A stretch of DNA of 64,000 bases from Roseivirga sp. UBA6052 (GTDB lineage Bacteria; Bacteroidota; Bacteroidia; Cytophagales; Cyclobacteriaceae): NCBI GenBank assembly GCA_002427755.1, contig DIYO01000008.1, forward strand, positions 1 to 64,000. Direction: 5' to 3'. Below the pieces are notes generated by a model. That model did not search any database. It was not told the DNA's origin and worked only from the letters and a program-made list of their open reading frames with translations. The position numbers and the translations under genes are program-made. Of this stretch, positions 1 through 9,123 are shown in pieces. Each line of letters starts with the position of its first letter. The first letter of the stretch is position 1.

Positions 1-2006
1 ATGGTATTACCTGTGTTCGAACCGTTTATGCTTCCGTTGGTGCTGGTAAACCATTCATATTGAGAACCATTGGTAGCAGGAGTAGAATAGGTAACACTGC
101 CTAACTCATCAAAACAGACTTCAGTATCTGTAAACCCATCGCTCTGTGGCAAGGCTGGCTCTAGTCTCTTGTTAATGACTACATCATAGGTAAGTGTATC
201 TTTTACGCAGCCTATAGAACTCGTAGCAATCAGTTTTAAAAATGCATCATCTCTGGCTGCACCCCAATCTACCGTAATAGCGGCTTGATTAGCGCCTGAT
301 GTTATCGTTCCTCCATCGATTAACCATTCGTAAGTATTACCTGCTGCCCCAATGGCCTCATAGCCTATACCTACAACATCAGGACAAACAGAAAGTGGAC
401 CAACCACCTTGTCAACCAATACTTCTTCTACAATTACGCTTCTGATAATGGTCTCTGAATTACCGCATGACCCTTGACCATCTGAAGCCACTAGAACAAT
501 CTCGTACTCCCCAGCCTGTGTATAGGTATGCTCTACCAGTTCGCCATTACCTGTGGCACCGTCTCCAAAATCCCACTCAAAGGTGTTATACCTAGGCTCT
601 TCTCCCGCTGGTACCTCAAACTGGGCCGTAAAATCAACCTTAGAACCAAAGCACACCTGCTCTGCAATAATCCCTATATCTTCATCGTCACCCTCTATCT
701 GTAAATTCAAGTTCTCTAGGCTTACCCCTGCAGAATAACCGAAAGACTCAAACTCACCGTAACCATAGACATAAGCGATAATACCGTTATCAGATTCGAT
801 GGTGTGATCACCTCTCACTATATTAACAGATGCATAGGCCGCATCTCCCTGTCTTACAAATCTTCCTGAAATTTCTTCTCCGTCCAGAAGAACAGAACCC
901 AAGGTATTCCAGTCGGTCACTAAGGTTAAATAATAACGCTGAATAGCACTAACGTCAAAAGCGTTAAAGGTTGCCGAATTCACTCTTTGCTCTAATGGAC
1001 TTACCAAAATTGTAAAAGGATCGGCAGCAGAAACACCATCGCACTCAGAGCTTCTACTGTATTGGCCAAACATGATTGGCTTATTAGATGAAACCTCACG
1101 AACTCCAGGCAAAGCCTTAATTACATAGAATTCATTCGCATCTAAGGTAACCACGTCTTCACCTGAAATACTAATCTCTGTATCATCTTCAGCAGCAACG
1201 AACTTTACATAGTCACCACCTGATCTACTAGTATATGGCACATATAGAAAGTTATTACCCCAAGTGTTTATGGGAAACATTTGCTCTATCAGGTGATCTC
1301 TTGCATTACCACACCCACCAACATTCGTCCATTTATTCCCACCAAAAACAGCAATTTTCTGACATCCGTCATCAGAACCGCCAATGGTTACGACTTTTGA
1401 ACCCGTTAAATCGCCAACAGCCGATTGCACTTGATAAGTCTCGCCAGCATTAAGTGTAACGGTAAAAGGTTCGTTAGGAATCCTGCCACCAATCGTGCTA
1501 GCACTCGGTGTAATTTCAACTTCAGTCCCATCTTCTGTTGCTACTACTAAGAATTGAGATTCTCTGGTGGACGCCACTCTATCCCCTACAGGTTCTAAAT
1601 GCGCTAATACGATATATTCTGTTCCCAGTGCTTGTGTAGGTATAATTACAGCGGCATCGGCACTAAATGATCTTTTATTCAATTGGTAAACTGAAATAGG
1701 ACTATCTGACCGCACATTAATGCCTTGTCTTGTTAAACCTTCCCCCACAGCCATGGCTGTTAAGTTTGGAATAACTAGTTGTGTCTGCCCGGGAATAACC
1801 TGAATTGTTCTTGTAAAACCATTGAGAGGCGCTTCAACCACTACGTTAGCAGTATCTGATGCACTGATATAGATTTCCATGGCCAAATCGTTGGCCGGCT
1901 CATTTTCCATAAAGCCTAACCAGAAGTCAGTACCTTCTGTAGTGATTTGTGCATTAGCTGAAACAGCTAATAAACAGGTGAATATTAGAAATAGTAATTT
2001 GCGCAC
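1..2006 (-). CDS. Large secreted IgGFc-binding-like/PKD-domain protein, N-terminal part (partial)
   Basis: The reading frame is open from a GTG at 2006 down to the window edge, so the C-terminus is missing; about 668 residues are visible. The GTG is preceded by GAGGAG at a suitable distance and no ATG lies nearby in frame. The product begins with a signal peptide (MRKLLFLIFTCLLAVSANA) followed by TTEGTDFWLGF, a start typical of the IgGFc-binding N-terminal domain that fills roughly residues 25-330. A PKD domain with the hallmark WDFGDG lies near residue 475, and further Ig/PKD-like modules follow. In Bacteroidota such proteins usually end in a gliding-motility-associated (type B) sorting domain for type IX secretion; that end is not visible, so this is inferred. 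The likely role is a cell-surface or secreted adhesin. Confidence 0.8.
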   Translation of the reverse strand, partial: MRKLLFLIFTCLLAVSANAQITTEGTDFWLGFMENEPANDLAMEIYISASDTANVVVEAPLNGFTRTIQVIPGQTQLVIPNLTAMAVGEGLTRQGINVRSDSPISVYQLNKRSFSADAAVIIPTQALGTEYIVLAHLEPVGDRVASTRESQFLVVATEDGTEVEITPSASTIGGRIPNEPFTVTLNAGETYQVQSAVGDLTGSKVVTIGGSDDGCQKIAVFGGNKWTNVGGCGNARDHLIEQMFPINTWGNNFLYVPYTSRSGGDYVKFVAAEDDTEISISGEDVVTLDANEFYVIKALPGVREVSSNKPIMFGQYSRSSECDGVSAADPFTILVSPLEQRVNSATFNAFDVSAIQRYYLTLVTDWNTLGSVLLDGEEISGRFVRQGDAAYASVNIVRGDHTIESDNGIIAYVYGYGEFESFGYSAGVSLENLNLQIEGDDEDIGIIAEQVCFGSKVDFTAQFEVPAGEEPRYNTFEWDFGDGATGNGELVEHTYTQAGEYEIVLVASDGQGSCGNSETIIRSVIVEEVLVDKVVGPLSVCPDVVGIGYEAIGAAGNTYEWLIDGGTITSGANQAAITVDWGAARDDAFLKLIATSSIGCVKDTLTYDVVINKRLEPALPQSDGFTDTEVCFDELGSVTYSTPATNGSQYEWFTSTNGSINGSNTGNT

Positions 2007-2150
2007 GTGGTTCTCCTCAGAAACTGCTCTATTACAGCGATGCCAAATATGGACAAAAATCTGTTTCAAACTGCTTCTGCAATCAGTAATTATTTGGTCA
2101 TGTTTGATGTATGACAACAGAAAGAACGAAAAGTTTGATCTGACTGACAT

Positions 2151-2167
2151 ATTGAGTCGCACTCAAT
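2151..2167. promoter_or_regulatory. Inverted repeat upstream of the DUF3127 gene
   Basis: Perfect 7-bp arms ATTGAGT and ACTCAAT flank a 3-base spacer, 48 bases before the next start codon. The right arm runs into TCAATTTG, one mismatch from the Bacteroidota -7 element TAnnTTTG. It may be an operator overlapping a promoter; no regulator is known. Confidence 0.3.
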
Positions 2168-2214
2168 TTGCTTGGTAGGCAAATATTGAATTGCTTTGAG
2201 GCAAAATTGACGAA

Positions 2215-2607
2215 ATGGAGATAAAGGCTAAGATCGAACGTATTTTTCAGACTCAGCAAGTAACTGCTAGCTTTAAAAAAAGGGAATTTGTGGTAGAATA
2301 TGCAGAAAACCCACAATACCCAGAATATATTAAACTGGAAATGATTCAAGATAAATGCGATCAACTCGATAGCTTTAGCCCCGGCCAAATGGTAAACGTC
2401 AGTTTTAATTTAAAGGGTAGAAAATGGACTGACCCTCAAGGAGTAGACAAGTACTTCAACACGTTGCAAGCTTGGAGAATCAGTTCAGAAGAAAATGCCC
2501 CTCAAGAATCTGGAGGAGTCGGAAATGGCGCTACTCCACCGCCACCAGCAGCCAATGATGAACCAGACTGGCTTAATGCTGATGATTCTGACGATCTGCC
2601 GTTCTAA
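2215..2607 (+). CDS. DUF3127 domain protein with SSB-like acidic C-terminal tail
   Basis: The 130-residue product matches the DUF3127 family, a small, probably OB-fold family common in Bacteroidota. Residues 1 to about 90 form the compact basic/hydrophobic domain (KGRKWTDPQG is a typical stretch); a Gly/Pro-rich linker follows, and the protein ends in DDSDDLPF. That ending closely resembles the C-terminal tip of bacterial single-strand DNA-binding protein (DDDIPF), which recruits repair and replication partners. I infer a nucleic-acid-binding role, but the family has no firmly established function known to me. The next gene, lhgO, starts two bases after the stop, so the two are probably cotranscribed although no functional link is obvious. 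Confidence 0.8.
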   Translation: MEIKAKIERIFQTQQVTASFKKREFVVEYAENPQYPEYIKLEMIQDKCDQLDSFSPGQMVNVSFNLKGRKWTDPQGVDKYFNTLQAWRISSEENAPQESGGVGNGATPPPPAANDEPDWLNADDSDDLPF

Positions 2608-2609
2608 TT

Positions 2610-3806
2610 ATGACTTATGATATCGTAATTGTTGGGGGCGGTATTGTTGGTTTGGCAACCGCCTTCAAAACATTAGAAAAGAACCCTAACTTAAAACTAG
2701 CTTTACTAGAGAAAGAGGGTGAACTCTGTAAACACCAAACAGGAAATAATTCTGGTGTCATCCATTCAGGTCTTTATTATAAACCAGGTAGTCTAAAGGC
2801 AACTAATTGCATCAATGGTTATAACATGCTCCTAGACTTCTGTCAAAAGGAGGACATACCTTATGAGCTGTGTGGTAAAGTCGTTGTCGCTACTGAAGAC
2901 TTTCAAAAACCATTACTGGATAACTTATATAATCGAGGTTTAGAAAACGGGCTTTCTAAAATCACTAAGATTAGTCAGGATGAGTTGAAAGAAATAGAGC
3001 CCCATGTTAAAAGTGTTTCGGCCATAAAAGTACCCTATACTGGTATTATTGATTATGTAGCTGTCGCTAAGAAATATGCTTCAAAAATTGAAGAATTAGG
3101 TGGAGAGATTTACTTAAACACGAAGGTTGACAAGCTCAAAGAAGAAGGTGAATATTCATTCATTACTACTAGCCAAAAAGACTTTAAAACTAAACTTATA
3201 ATCAATTGTGGTGGCCTTTATTCAGACAAATTGGCCAAACAAACCTCAGATGAAGTAGATCTGAAAATCATACCTTTTAGAGGAGAATACTTTAAGCTCG
3301 TGCCGGAAAAAGAATACCTAGTAAAACATTTAATTTACCCGGTACCAGATCCAAACTTCCCATTCTTGGGTGTGCATTTCACAAGAATGATCAATGGCGG
3401 CATAGAAGCAGGACCTAATGCAGTGCTCGCTTTTAAGAGAGAAGGATACAAAAAAAGTGACATCAATTTTGGCGAATTATTAGAAACCCTGTTCTGGCCG
3501 GGTTTTCAAAAAGTAGCCTTTAAGTATTGGAAGACCGGATTGGGAGAAATGTACCGTTCTTTTTCTAAAGCTGCCTTCACTAAAGCTCTTCAAAAGCTAA
3601 TTCCTGAAATTGAAGAAAAAGACTTAGTAGATGGAGGTGCCGGTGTTAGAGCACAGGCTTGTGACAGAACAGGAGGTTTATTAGATGATTTTTCGATTAT
3701 AGAGTCAAATCATGCTATTAATGTATGTAATGCGCCAAGTCCGGCTGCAACATCTTCTCTGTCTATTGGTAATACCGTCAGCGACCTGATCATAAAGAGA
3801 TTCTAG
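2610..3806 (+). CDS. lhgO: L-2-hydroxyglutarate oxidase (LhgO family)
   Basis: This FAD-dependent oxidoreductase of 398 residues converts L-2-hydroxyglutarate to 2-oxoglutarate, passing electrons to the respiratory chain in E. coli or to oxygen. The N-terminus carries the dinucleotide-binding GGGIVG at residues 9-14, followed by the family signature TGNNSGVIHSGLYY near residue 45. The C-terminal portion has the DGGAGVRAQ and NAPSPAATSSL stretches typical of LhgO/YgaF enzymes. Length is close to the E. coli protein (about 420). It follows the DUF3127 gene by two bases. The E. coli partner genes of the csiD operon (glutarate hydroxylase, GABA genes) are absent here, so it probably works as a metabolite-repair enzyme. 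Confidence 0.9.
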   Translation: MTYDIVIVGGGIVGLATAFKTLEKNPNLKLALLEKEGELCKHQTGNNSGVIHSGLYYKPGSLKATNCINGYNMLLDFCQKEDIPYELCGKVVVATEDFQKPLLDNLYNRGLENGLSKITKISQDELKEIEPHVKSVSAIKVPYTGIIDYVAVAKKYASKIEELGGEIYLNTKVDKLKEEGEYSFITTSQKDFKTKLIINCGGLYSDKLAKQTSDEVDLKIIPFRGEYFKLVPEKEYLVKHLIYPVPDPNFPFLGVHFTRMINGGIEAGPNAVLAFKREGYKKSDINFGELLETLFWPGFQKVAFKYWKTGLGEMYRSFSKAAFTKALQKLIPEIEEKDLVDGGAGVRAQACDRTGGLLDDFSIIESNHAINVCNAPSPAATSSLSIGNTVSDLIIKRF

Positions 3807-3927
3807 CTCAGTTATTTGTTAGATCATTACACTTATCAAAACATTGCTGATTAAAGGCTGAAAAGCAATCAGTACGGTGGTGAAAATACCTTTCAGTTTG
3901 TATAACTTTATATAAGCTGGATGATGT

Positions 3928-4761
3928 ATGAAAAGACTTGCAACACTTCTATTCCTATTCTTTAGCCTTTTGAGTTTTGCTCAAGAAGCTACTTTCCTTT
4001 CATACAATGTTCGATACGCCACTAAAAACGATGAGCTAAATCAATGGGACTTTAGAAAGGAAGACCTGTCTGATTTGATCAAGGAAGTCGACCCGCTGGC
4101 ATTTGGTGTTCAAGAGGCCATTCACAAGCAAATGAAGTTCTTACAAGAGAGACTTCCAGAATACGCTTTTGTTGGTCAAGCTAGAGATGATGGCAGAACT
4201 GAAGGAGAATACAGTGCCATTTTTTATAAAAAGGATGAACTCGAACTAATTTGCGATTACACTTTTTGGCTTTCTGAAACACCTGATAGTGTGAGTAAAG
4301 GGTGGGATGCTGCTTTACCGCGGATCTGTACTTTGGCTCACTTTCGGATTAAAGGAACGAATAAAGAGTTCTACATCTTCAACACGCATTTTGATCACAA
4401 AGGAAGTAAAGCCAGAATCAATTCGGCCAAACTCATAGTTGATAAGATCAAAATGCTCAATAGCCGAAAGATCCCAATCATCTTGACCGGAGACTTTAAT
4501 GCAACACCTAATCAAAGACCCATTCAAGAAATCACCAAACTCCTTGATGATGCTTCAGTTGTAGCAGAAAAAGGAATAATAGGGCCTATAGGTACTTTCA
4601 ATGGGTTTAATACCAACGCTTTTTTAGATTCTCGCATCGATTACATCTTTACCTATCGTGTAGAAGTGAATGCCTATGCACATCTTGAAAACCGCAGACC
4701 AAATGGTTTATGGCCTAGTGACCATTTGCCAGTAATGGTAAGTGTATCTTTTGATGATTAA
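3928..4761 (+). CDS. Secreted endonuclease/exonuclease/phosphatase-family hydrolase
   Basis: The product is 277 residues with a clear signal peptide (MKRLATLLFLFFSLLSFAQ), so it is exported. The mature part is one complete EEP domain: the metal-binding Glu lies in FGVQEA near residue 61, GDFNATPN contains Asp189 and Asn191, and SDHLP contains the catalytic Asp265-His266 pair. Family members cleave phosphodiester or phosphomonoester bonds in DNA, lipids or inositides; the substrate here cannot be read from sequence. The stop codon overlaps that of the convergent hydrolase gene by four bases. Confidence 0.85.
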   Translation: MKRLATLLFLFFSLLSFAQEATFLSYNVRYATKNDELNQWDFRKEDLSDLIKEVDPLAFGVQEAIHKQMKFLQERLPEYAFVGQARDDGRTEGEYSAIFYKKDELELICDYTFWLSETPDSVSKGWDAALPRICTLAHFRIKGTNKEFYIFNTHFDHKGSKARINSAKLIVDKIKMLNSRKIPIILTGDFNATPNQRPIQEITKLLDDASVVAEKGIIGPIGTFNGFNTNAFLDSRIDYIFTYRVEVNAYAHLENRRPNGLWPSDHLPVMVSVSFDD

Positions 4762-5711
4762 CTCAAGTATTCCAAGGCCCTGATCTCTGAGTAAGTAAAT
4801 TCTTTACCCAATCTGGCAAAACCAACATGCCCACCTCTTTTTGGTGTTTCCAAGGTCAAATTCGGCATGCGCTGTGCTAGTTCGTAAGGGTAACAATTCC
4901 CTTGAAGCAACGGATCATTCAACGCGTTCAGAACTAGAAAATCTCGGGTAATCTTTTCAATAAAAGGATAAGGATCACAGAACTCATAGAATTCTTTAGC
5001 ATCCTTAAACCCGTGTAAAGGGCCGGAATACTTATTATCAAATTCTTGGAGTTTTGTCATTGTATCCAAGCCACTAACATCTATCTCTGGATATTGCTGA
5101 GCCTTTGCGGCAATTTTCTTTTTCAATTTATTCAGAAAGCGCTTTTCATAGACTCTATTACTCTTCCAGTTTAAAGTCTTGGCACTCTCAATTAAGGAAC
5201 AAGGTGCAGAAATAATCACCGCCTTTTTCAATTCAGCAGGTAAAGTAAATTCTTCTTCTTGACCGAGATATCTTAAGGTTTGCCCCCCTCCCATACTAAT
5301 ACCAACCAGCGAAATTTCTTGATATCCTTGTGCGGCTACATGATCTACTACACTCCTCAAATCGTAAGTGGCGGCATGGTGATACATGATCTTTTGTCTA
5401 TTCATCTCACCATTACAAGTACGGTTATTCCAAGCGGCAATATCCCAACCGTTTTTAGCAAAGAGTTTTGCTAAGGCCATTACGTAATGTCTATCTGAGC
5501 CGCCTTCCAAACCATGAGAAATAACCAATACTCTATTATGACCATTCTTAACCCAGTCAATATTCAGAAAATCATCGTCAGGTGTCTCTATTTGCTCTCT
5601 CACATAACTCAATCCCTTAATTTTTCTTCTTAGACTTGGTATAATCGTTTCAAAATGTCCGTTTAAATAAAAAAATGGCGGTCCTTTATATTTTGAGTCT
5701 ACTTGAGGCAT
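4758..5711 (-). CDS. Alpha/beta hydrolase, YheT/EMB8 type
   Basis: A 317-residue cytoplasmic alpha/beta-hydrolase of the YheT (EMB8, ABHD1/3) group. The oxyanion-hole region reads SHGLEGGSDRHY (65-76), the family-specific NNRTCNGEMN block follows at 95-104, the nucleophile elbow GISMGG places Ser139, and the triad is completed by Asp266 (NALNDPLL) and His295 (RGGHVGF). Homologues are esterases of uncertain substrate. No signal peptide is seen. The gene is convergent with the EEP hydrolase and its stop shares bases with that stop. Confidence 0.88.
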   Translation of the reverse strand: MPQVDSKYKGPPFFYLNGHFETIIPSLRRKIKGLSYVREQIETPDDDFLNIDWVKNGHNRVLVISHGLEGGSDRHYVMALAKLFAKNGWDIAAWNNRTCNGEMNRQKIMYHHAATYDLRSVVDHVAAQGYQEISLVGISMGGGQTLRYLGQEEEFTLPAELKKAVIISAPCSLIESAKTLNWKSNRVYEKRFLNKLKKKIAAKAQQYPEIDVSGLDTMTKLQEFDNKYSGPLHGFKDAKEFYEFCDPYPFIEKITRDFLVLNALNDPLLQGNCYPYELAQRMPNLTLETPKRGGHVGFARLGKEFTYSEIRALEYLS

Positions 5712-5790
5712 ACTTTAGCTAATATTTGCGCAATCAACCCAATTCTAACCAAAACGTGCAAGGGAATATTAAAATTTACAGTAGAATTCT

Positions 5791-8193
5791 ATGTGGAGTA
5801 AGCTAAGACTTAGCGTTGTTTTATTTTTTATAGTCTCGATTTCCTTTGCTCAAACTGTTACGGTTATTGATAAATCAACTAAAGAACCTATTCTAAGAGT
5901 TACTATTCAAGAGATTGAGAGTAATAGAGGAGCTATAACGGATAATCAAGGTAAAGCTGTCCTGAAAGGTTTTTCTAAGGAAAGCACCTTATTATTTAGA
6001 CATCCTTCATATAGGCCTTACAAAATTTCATACAAAGATTTAAGCGAAAGAAACTTCACGGTGTTTCTTGTGGAAGAGATTTTCTCGATGGAAGATGTCG
6101 TGATTTCTGCGAATAAATGGGAACAAAATAAAATTGAGGTTCCACAGAGAATTGCAGATTTCTCCAAGAATAAAATCGCGCTAGCCGAACCAGCTACTAC
6201 AGCTGACATCTTAAGTTCAAGCGGAGAAGTATTTGTACAAAAAAGTCAATTAGGAGGTGGTAGCCCAATGATTAGAGGGTTTGCCGCTAACTCTGTTTTG
6301 CTTGTAATAGATGGTGTAAGAATGAATAATGCGATTTATCGCAGTGGAAACCTGCAAAATGTCATCACACTAGACCCTAATAATTTACAAGGTGCAGAGG
6401 TAGTCTTTGGTCCAAGCTCAGTTATTTATGGTAGTGATGCCTTGGGCGGTGTAATGGATTTCCACACAATAAGCCCAAGCTTTTCAACTGATGGCTTATC
6501 CATTAAAAGCGGTGGGTTTGTCAGATATGCTTCTGCTGCGAACGCCTTAACAGGAAATATAAACTTTGAGATTAATCAACCTAGATTCTCTTCTTACACA
6601 AGCATTACTTTTAGCGATTTTGATGATTTAAGAACGGGAAGCAATAGAACAGATGACTTCCCAGATTTCGGTAAGCGAACCGAGTTTGTTGAAACTATAG
6701 ATGGAATAGATCAGATTATAAGAAACGGTAATGCAAATCGACAGATCGGTTCGGAGTATAACCAGATGAACTTGTTGCAAAAATTTAGATGGAGGCTAAG
6801 CACATTTAGCGACTTCACCTATGCACTGCACTACTCATCGAGCTCAGACATACCGAGATATGACAGACTGATTGAAAGAAGAAATGGACAACTGAGAAGT
6901 GCAGAATGGTTTTATGGTCCGCAAGAATGGCAAATGCACCATTTCCAATCACGCTTCTTCTACCCCACCAAATTATTCGATCAGGTAAAGATTACAGGAG
7001 CTGTGCAATTAGTTGAAGAAAGTCGAAATGATAGAAGATTCAACAGAAGAGCTTTAAGAAACCGAACGGAACAAGTAGATGTCTTCTCACTTAATGTAGA
7101 TTTTGAAAAAGCCTATGGCCTAAGAGGTGAACTTTATTATGGTGTAGAAGCTGTACTCAATGATGTTACTTCAACCGCTAAATCGATAGACATTTTTGAT
7201 AATACCGAATCTCCAGCTAGCACCAGATACCCTGATGGCGGAAGTAATTACAATACTGTTGCAGCATATATCAGCAACAAGAATCATATCAGCGACAAAT
7301 TCATTTGGAATACAGGATTAAGGTACTCTAGAATACTACTGGATGCTCAGTTTAATGACCAGACATTTTTCGATTTTCCATTTGATCGTATTGAATTATC
7401 AAATGGTTCACTGAACGGGAATATTGGACTTGTGTACTTACCTAACGAAAATTGGAAGCTAAACACCATTGTCTCTATGGGATTTAGAGCTCCAAACATA
7501 GACGATGTAGGAAAAGTTTTTGATTCTGAACCGGGTGCGGTAGTTGTTCCAAACCCTGACTTGAAACCAGAAACCTCTTACAACATCGAGTATGGAATTT
7601 CAGGTAATCTGAATGATAAAATCAGCATTGATTTCACTAATTATTTTACCTTCTTAAGAGATGCACTCGTTAGAAGACCTTTTACTTTTAATGGTGAAAA
7701 CCAGATCATTTACGATGGTCAATTGAGTGACGTATTTGCTGAAGTAAATGTAGGTAGAGCCTATATCTGGGGATTTTCAGTAGGTGTTAAAGCCAGATTA
7801 ACAGAAGACCTATTATTCAAATCAAATTTCAACTACATAGACGGAGAAGATACAATAGAAAACCTACCCCTTAGACATGTAAGCCCCACGTTCGGCCAAA
7901 CATCCCTAACCTATACCTCAGATAAGATTACTTCAACTTTTGCCATTAATTATCAAGGAGCAATCGAATTTGATGACCTCGCCCCTTCAGAACAAAACAA
8001 AACTCATCTATATACAGCAGATGGCGCTTTGGCTTGGTATACATTAAACCTATCTAACTCCTATAAATTGAATGAGAACTTCACCATTAATCTCAACTTA
8101 GAGAACCTAATGGATACACATTACAGACCTTACTCTTCTGGAATAAGTGCACCGGGTTTCAATGCTGTTTTAGCCATTAGGGCACAGTTCTAA
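5791..8193 (+). CDS. TonB-dependent outer-membrane receptor (heme-receptor-like)
   Basis: The product is 800 residues: a signal peptide (to about residue 20), a carboxypeptidase-regulatory-like domain (about 21-100), a plug (about 115-235) with GSPMIRGF and VLLVIDGVRMNNAIYR, and a 22-strand-type barrel ending in an aromatic-containing strand (AVLAIRAQF). The plug and the FRAP (565-568) and NPDL (588-591) boxes match the hemoglobin/heme receptor group of TonB receptors. However, no histidine lies between the two boxes, where heme receptors such as HemR and ShuA have a conserved one, so the ligand is uncertain. It would import its substrate using TonB-ExbBD energy. The gene stands alone, with no SusD-type partner. 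Confidence 0.9.
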   Translation: MWSKLRLSVVLFFIVSISFAQTVTVIDKSTKEPILRVTIQEIESNRGAITDNQGKAVLKGFSKESTLLFRHPSYRPYKISYKDLSERNFTVFLVEEIFSMEDVVISANKWEQNKIEVPQRIADFSKNKIALAEPATTADILSSSGEVFVQKSQLGGGSPMIRGFAANSVLLVIDGVRMNNAIYRSGNLQNVITLDPNNLQGAEVVFGPSSVIYGSDALGGVMDFHTISPSFSTDGLSIKSGGFVRYASAANALTGNINFEINQPRFSSYTSITFSDFDDLRTGSNRTDDFPDFGKRTEFVETIDGIDQIIRNGNANRQIGSEYNQMNLLQKFRWRLSTFSDFTYALHYSSSSDIPRYDRLIERRNGQLRSAEWFYGPQEWQMHHFQSRFFYPTKLFDQVKITGAVQLVEESRNDRRFNRRALRNRTEQVDVFSLNVDFEKAYGLRGELYYGVEAVLNDVTSTAKSIDIFDNTESPASTRYPDGGSNYNTVAAYISNKNHISDKFIWNTGLRYSRILLDAQFNDQTFFDFPFDRIELSNGSLNGNIGLVYLPNENWKLNTIVSMGFRAPNIDDVGKVFDSEPGAVVVPNPDLKPETSYNIEYGISGNLNDKISIDFTNYFTFLRDALVRRPFTFNGENQIIYDGQLSDVFAEVNVGRAYIWGFSVGVKARLTEDLLFKSNFNYIDGEDTIENLPLRHVSPTFGQTSLTYTSDKITSTFAINYQGAIEFDDLAPSEQNKTHLYTADGALAWYTLNLSNSYKLNENFTINLNLENLMDTHYRPYSSGISAPGFNAVLAIRAQF

Positions 8194-8289
8194 TCTGGTA
8201 ACAGATTGTTAATCTTCTATTTACGATCAAGACAAATTAGAAGCATAAGTTTGATCTAAAATATATCTCTTCATATTTATTGGGTGTTG

Positions 8290-8319
8290 AAAAAAAGGTC
8301 TGGCTTAAGGCCTTTTTTT
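8290..8319 (+). terminator. Intrinsic terminator downstream of the TonB receptor
   Basis: AAAAAAAGG and CCTTTTTTT form a perfect 9-bp stem around a 12-base loop, with the right arm serving as T-run. It separates the receptor from the kinase gene 50 bases further on. Confidence 0.75.
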
Positions 8320-8369
8320 CTGTCATTAATCTTCTTAAAAGCCTTCGCTTCATATAACTTGCAGGTTGT

Positions 8370-8999
8370 ATGAAATCAGGGATGCACGTAGGAATAGCGG
8401 GAAACATTGGGTCGGGAAAAACCACTTTAGCTCAAAAGCTGGGAAAGCATTACGGATGGGATGTTCAACTGGAATCAGTTGAAGACAATCCTTATTTAGC
8501 TGACTTCTATGAAGACATGAATAGATGGTCTTTCCACCTTCAGGTCTACTTTTTAAACAGTAGATTTAATCAAGTGGCACGTATTAGAGAGTCAAAGAAT
8601 GGAACCATTCAAGACCGAACCATCTATGAGGATTGCCACATCTTCGCGGCTAACCTATACAAGTCGGGCTATATAGTTGAAAGGGATTACCATAACTATT
8701 TAGAGCTATTCAAATCTATGATCAAGCATGTTCAGCCTCCAGATCTCTTAATCTACATGAAAGCTGATATTCCAAAACTTGTGGCCAACATAGAAAAACG
8801 AGGCAGAGAGTATGAAGAGCTGATTCGTATAGAATACCTAAAGAATCTGAACCACCATTATGACGAGTGGATAGGTAATTACGACCTTGGTAAACTGCTA
8901 GTAATAGATGTAAACGAACTTGATTTTGTTAAGAATGTAGAAGATGAAGCCTATATCTTGGAGAAAGTAGATTTTGAAGTGAATGGGCTCTTCTCTTAA
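8370..8999 (+). CDS. Deoxynucleoside kinase (deoxyadenosine/deoxyguanosine kinase family)
   Basis: This 209-residue enzyme phosphorylates deoxynucleosides with ATP in the salvage pathway. The P-loop GNIGSGKT occupies residues 11-18, the probable catalytic Glu lies in LESVEDNPY (35-42), the substrate-side block RWSFHLQVYFLNSRF follows, and the Asp-Arg pair of the DRS-like motif is at 82-83 (QDRTIYED). The length fits the dNK/dCK family. A second ATG four codons in (8382) gives MHVGIAGNIG, closer to many homologues, and could be the true start. A strong terminator precedes the gene and another follows, so it appears to be monocistronic. Confidence 0.9.
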   Translation: MKSGMHVGIAGNIGSGKTTLAQKLGKHYGWDVQLESVEDNPYLADFYEDMNRWSFHLQVYFLNSRFNQVARIRESKNGTIQDRTIYEDCHIFAANLYKSGYIVERDYHNYLELFKSMIKHVQPPDLLIYMKADIPKLVANIEKRGREYEELIRIEYLKNLNHHYDEWIGNYDLGKLLVIDVNELDFVKNVEDEAYILEKVDFEVNGLFS

Positions 9000-9084
9000 G
9001 TTTCATTTTCTGAGTTTTCAATTAAAAATAAATTCTTAACTTAGTCTTAGAAATAACACTCTACTTTTTAAACTTAAGAAACAC

Positions 9085-9123
9085 GTCCCGATCTAGATAA
9101 TTATCTTGTCGGGACATTTTTTA
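9085..9123 (+). terminator. Intrinsic terminator after the deoxynucleoside kinase
   Basis: GTCCCG (9085-9090) pairs with CGGGAC (9110-9115), with a further AT-rich palindrome in the loop, followed by a T-rich run that reaches the stop codon of the convergent DUF2452 gene. Confidence 0.75.

Noticed and set aside
5791..8193. Firm annotation as a heme/hemoglobin receptor
   Set aside because: The conserved His between the FRAP and NPNL boxes is missing and no heme-use genes are near.
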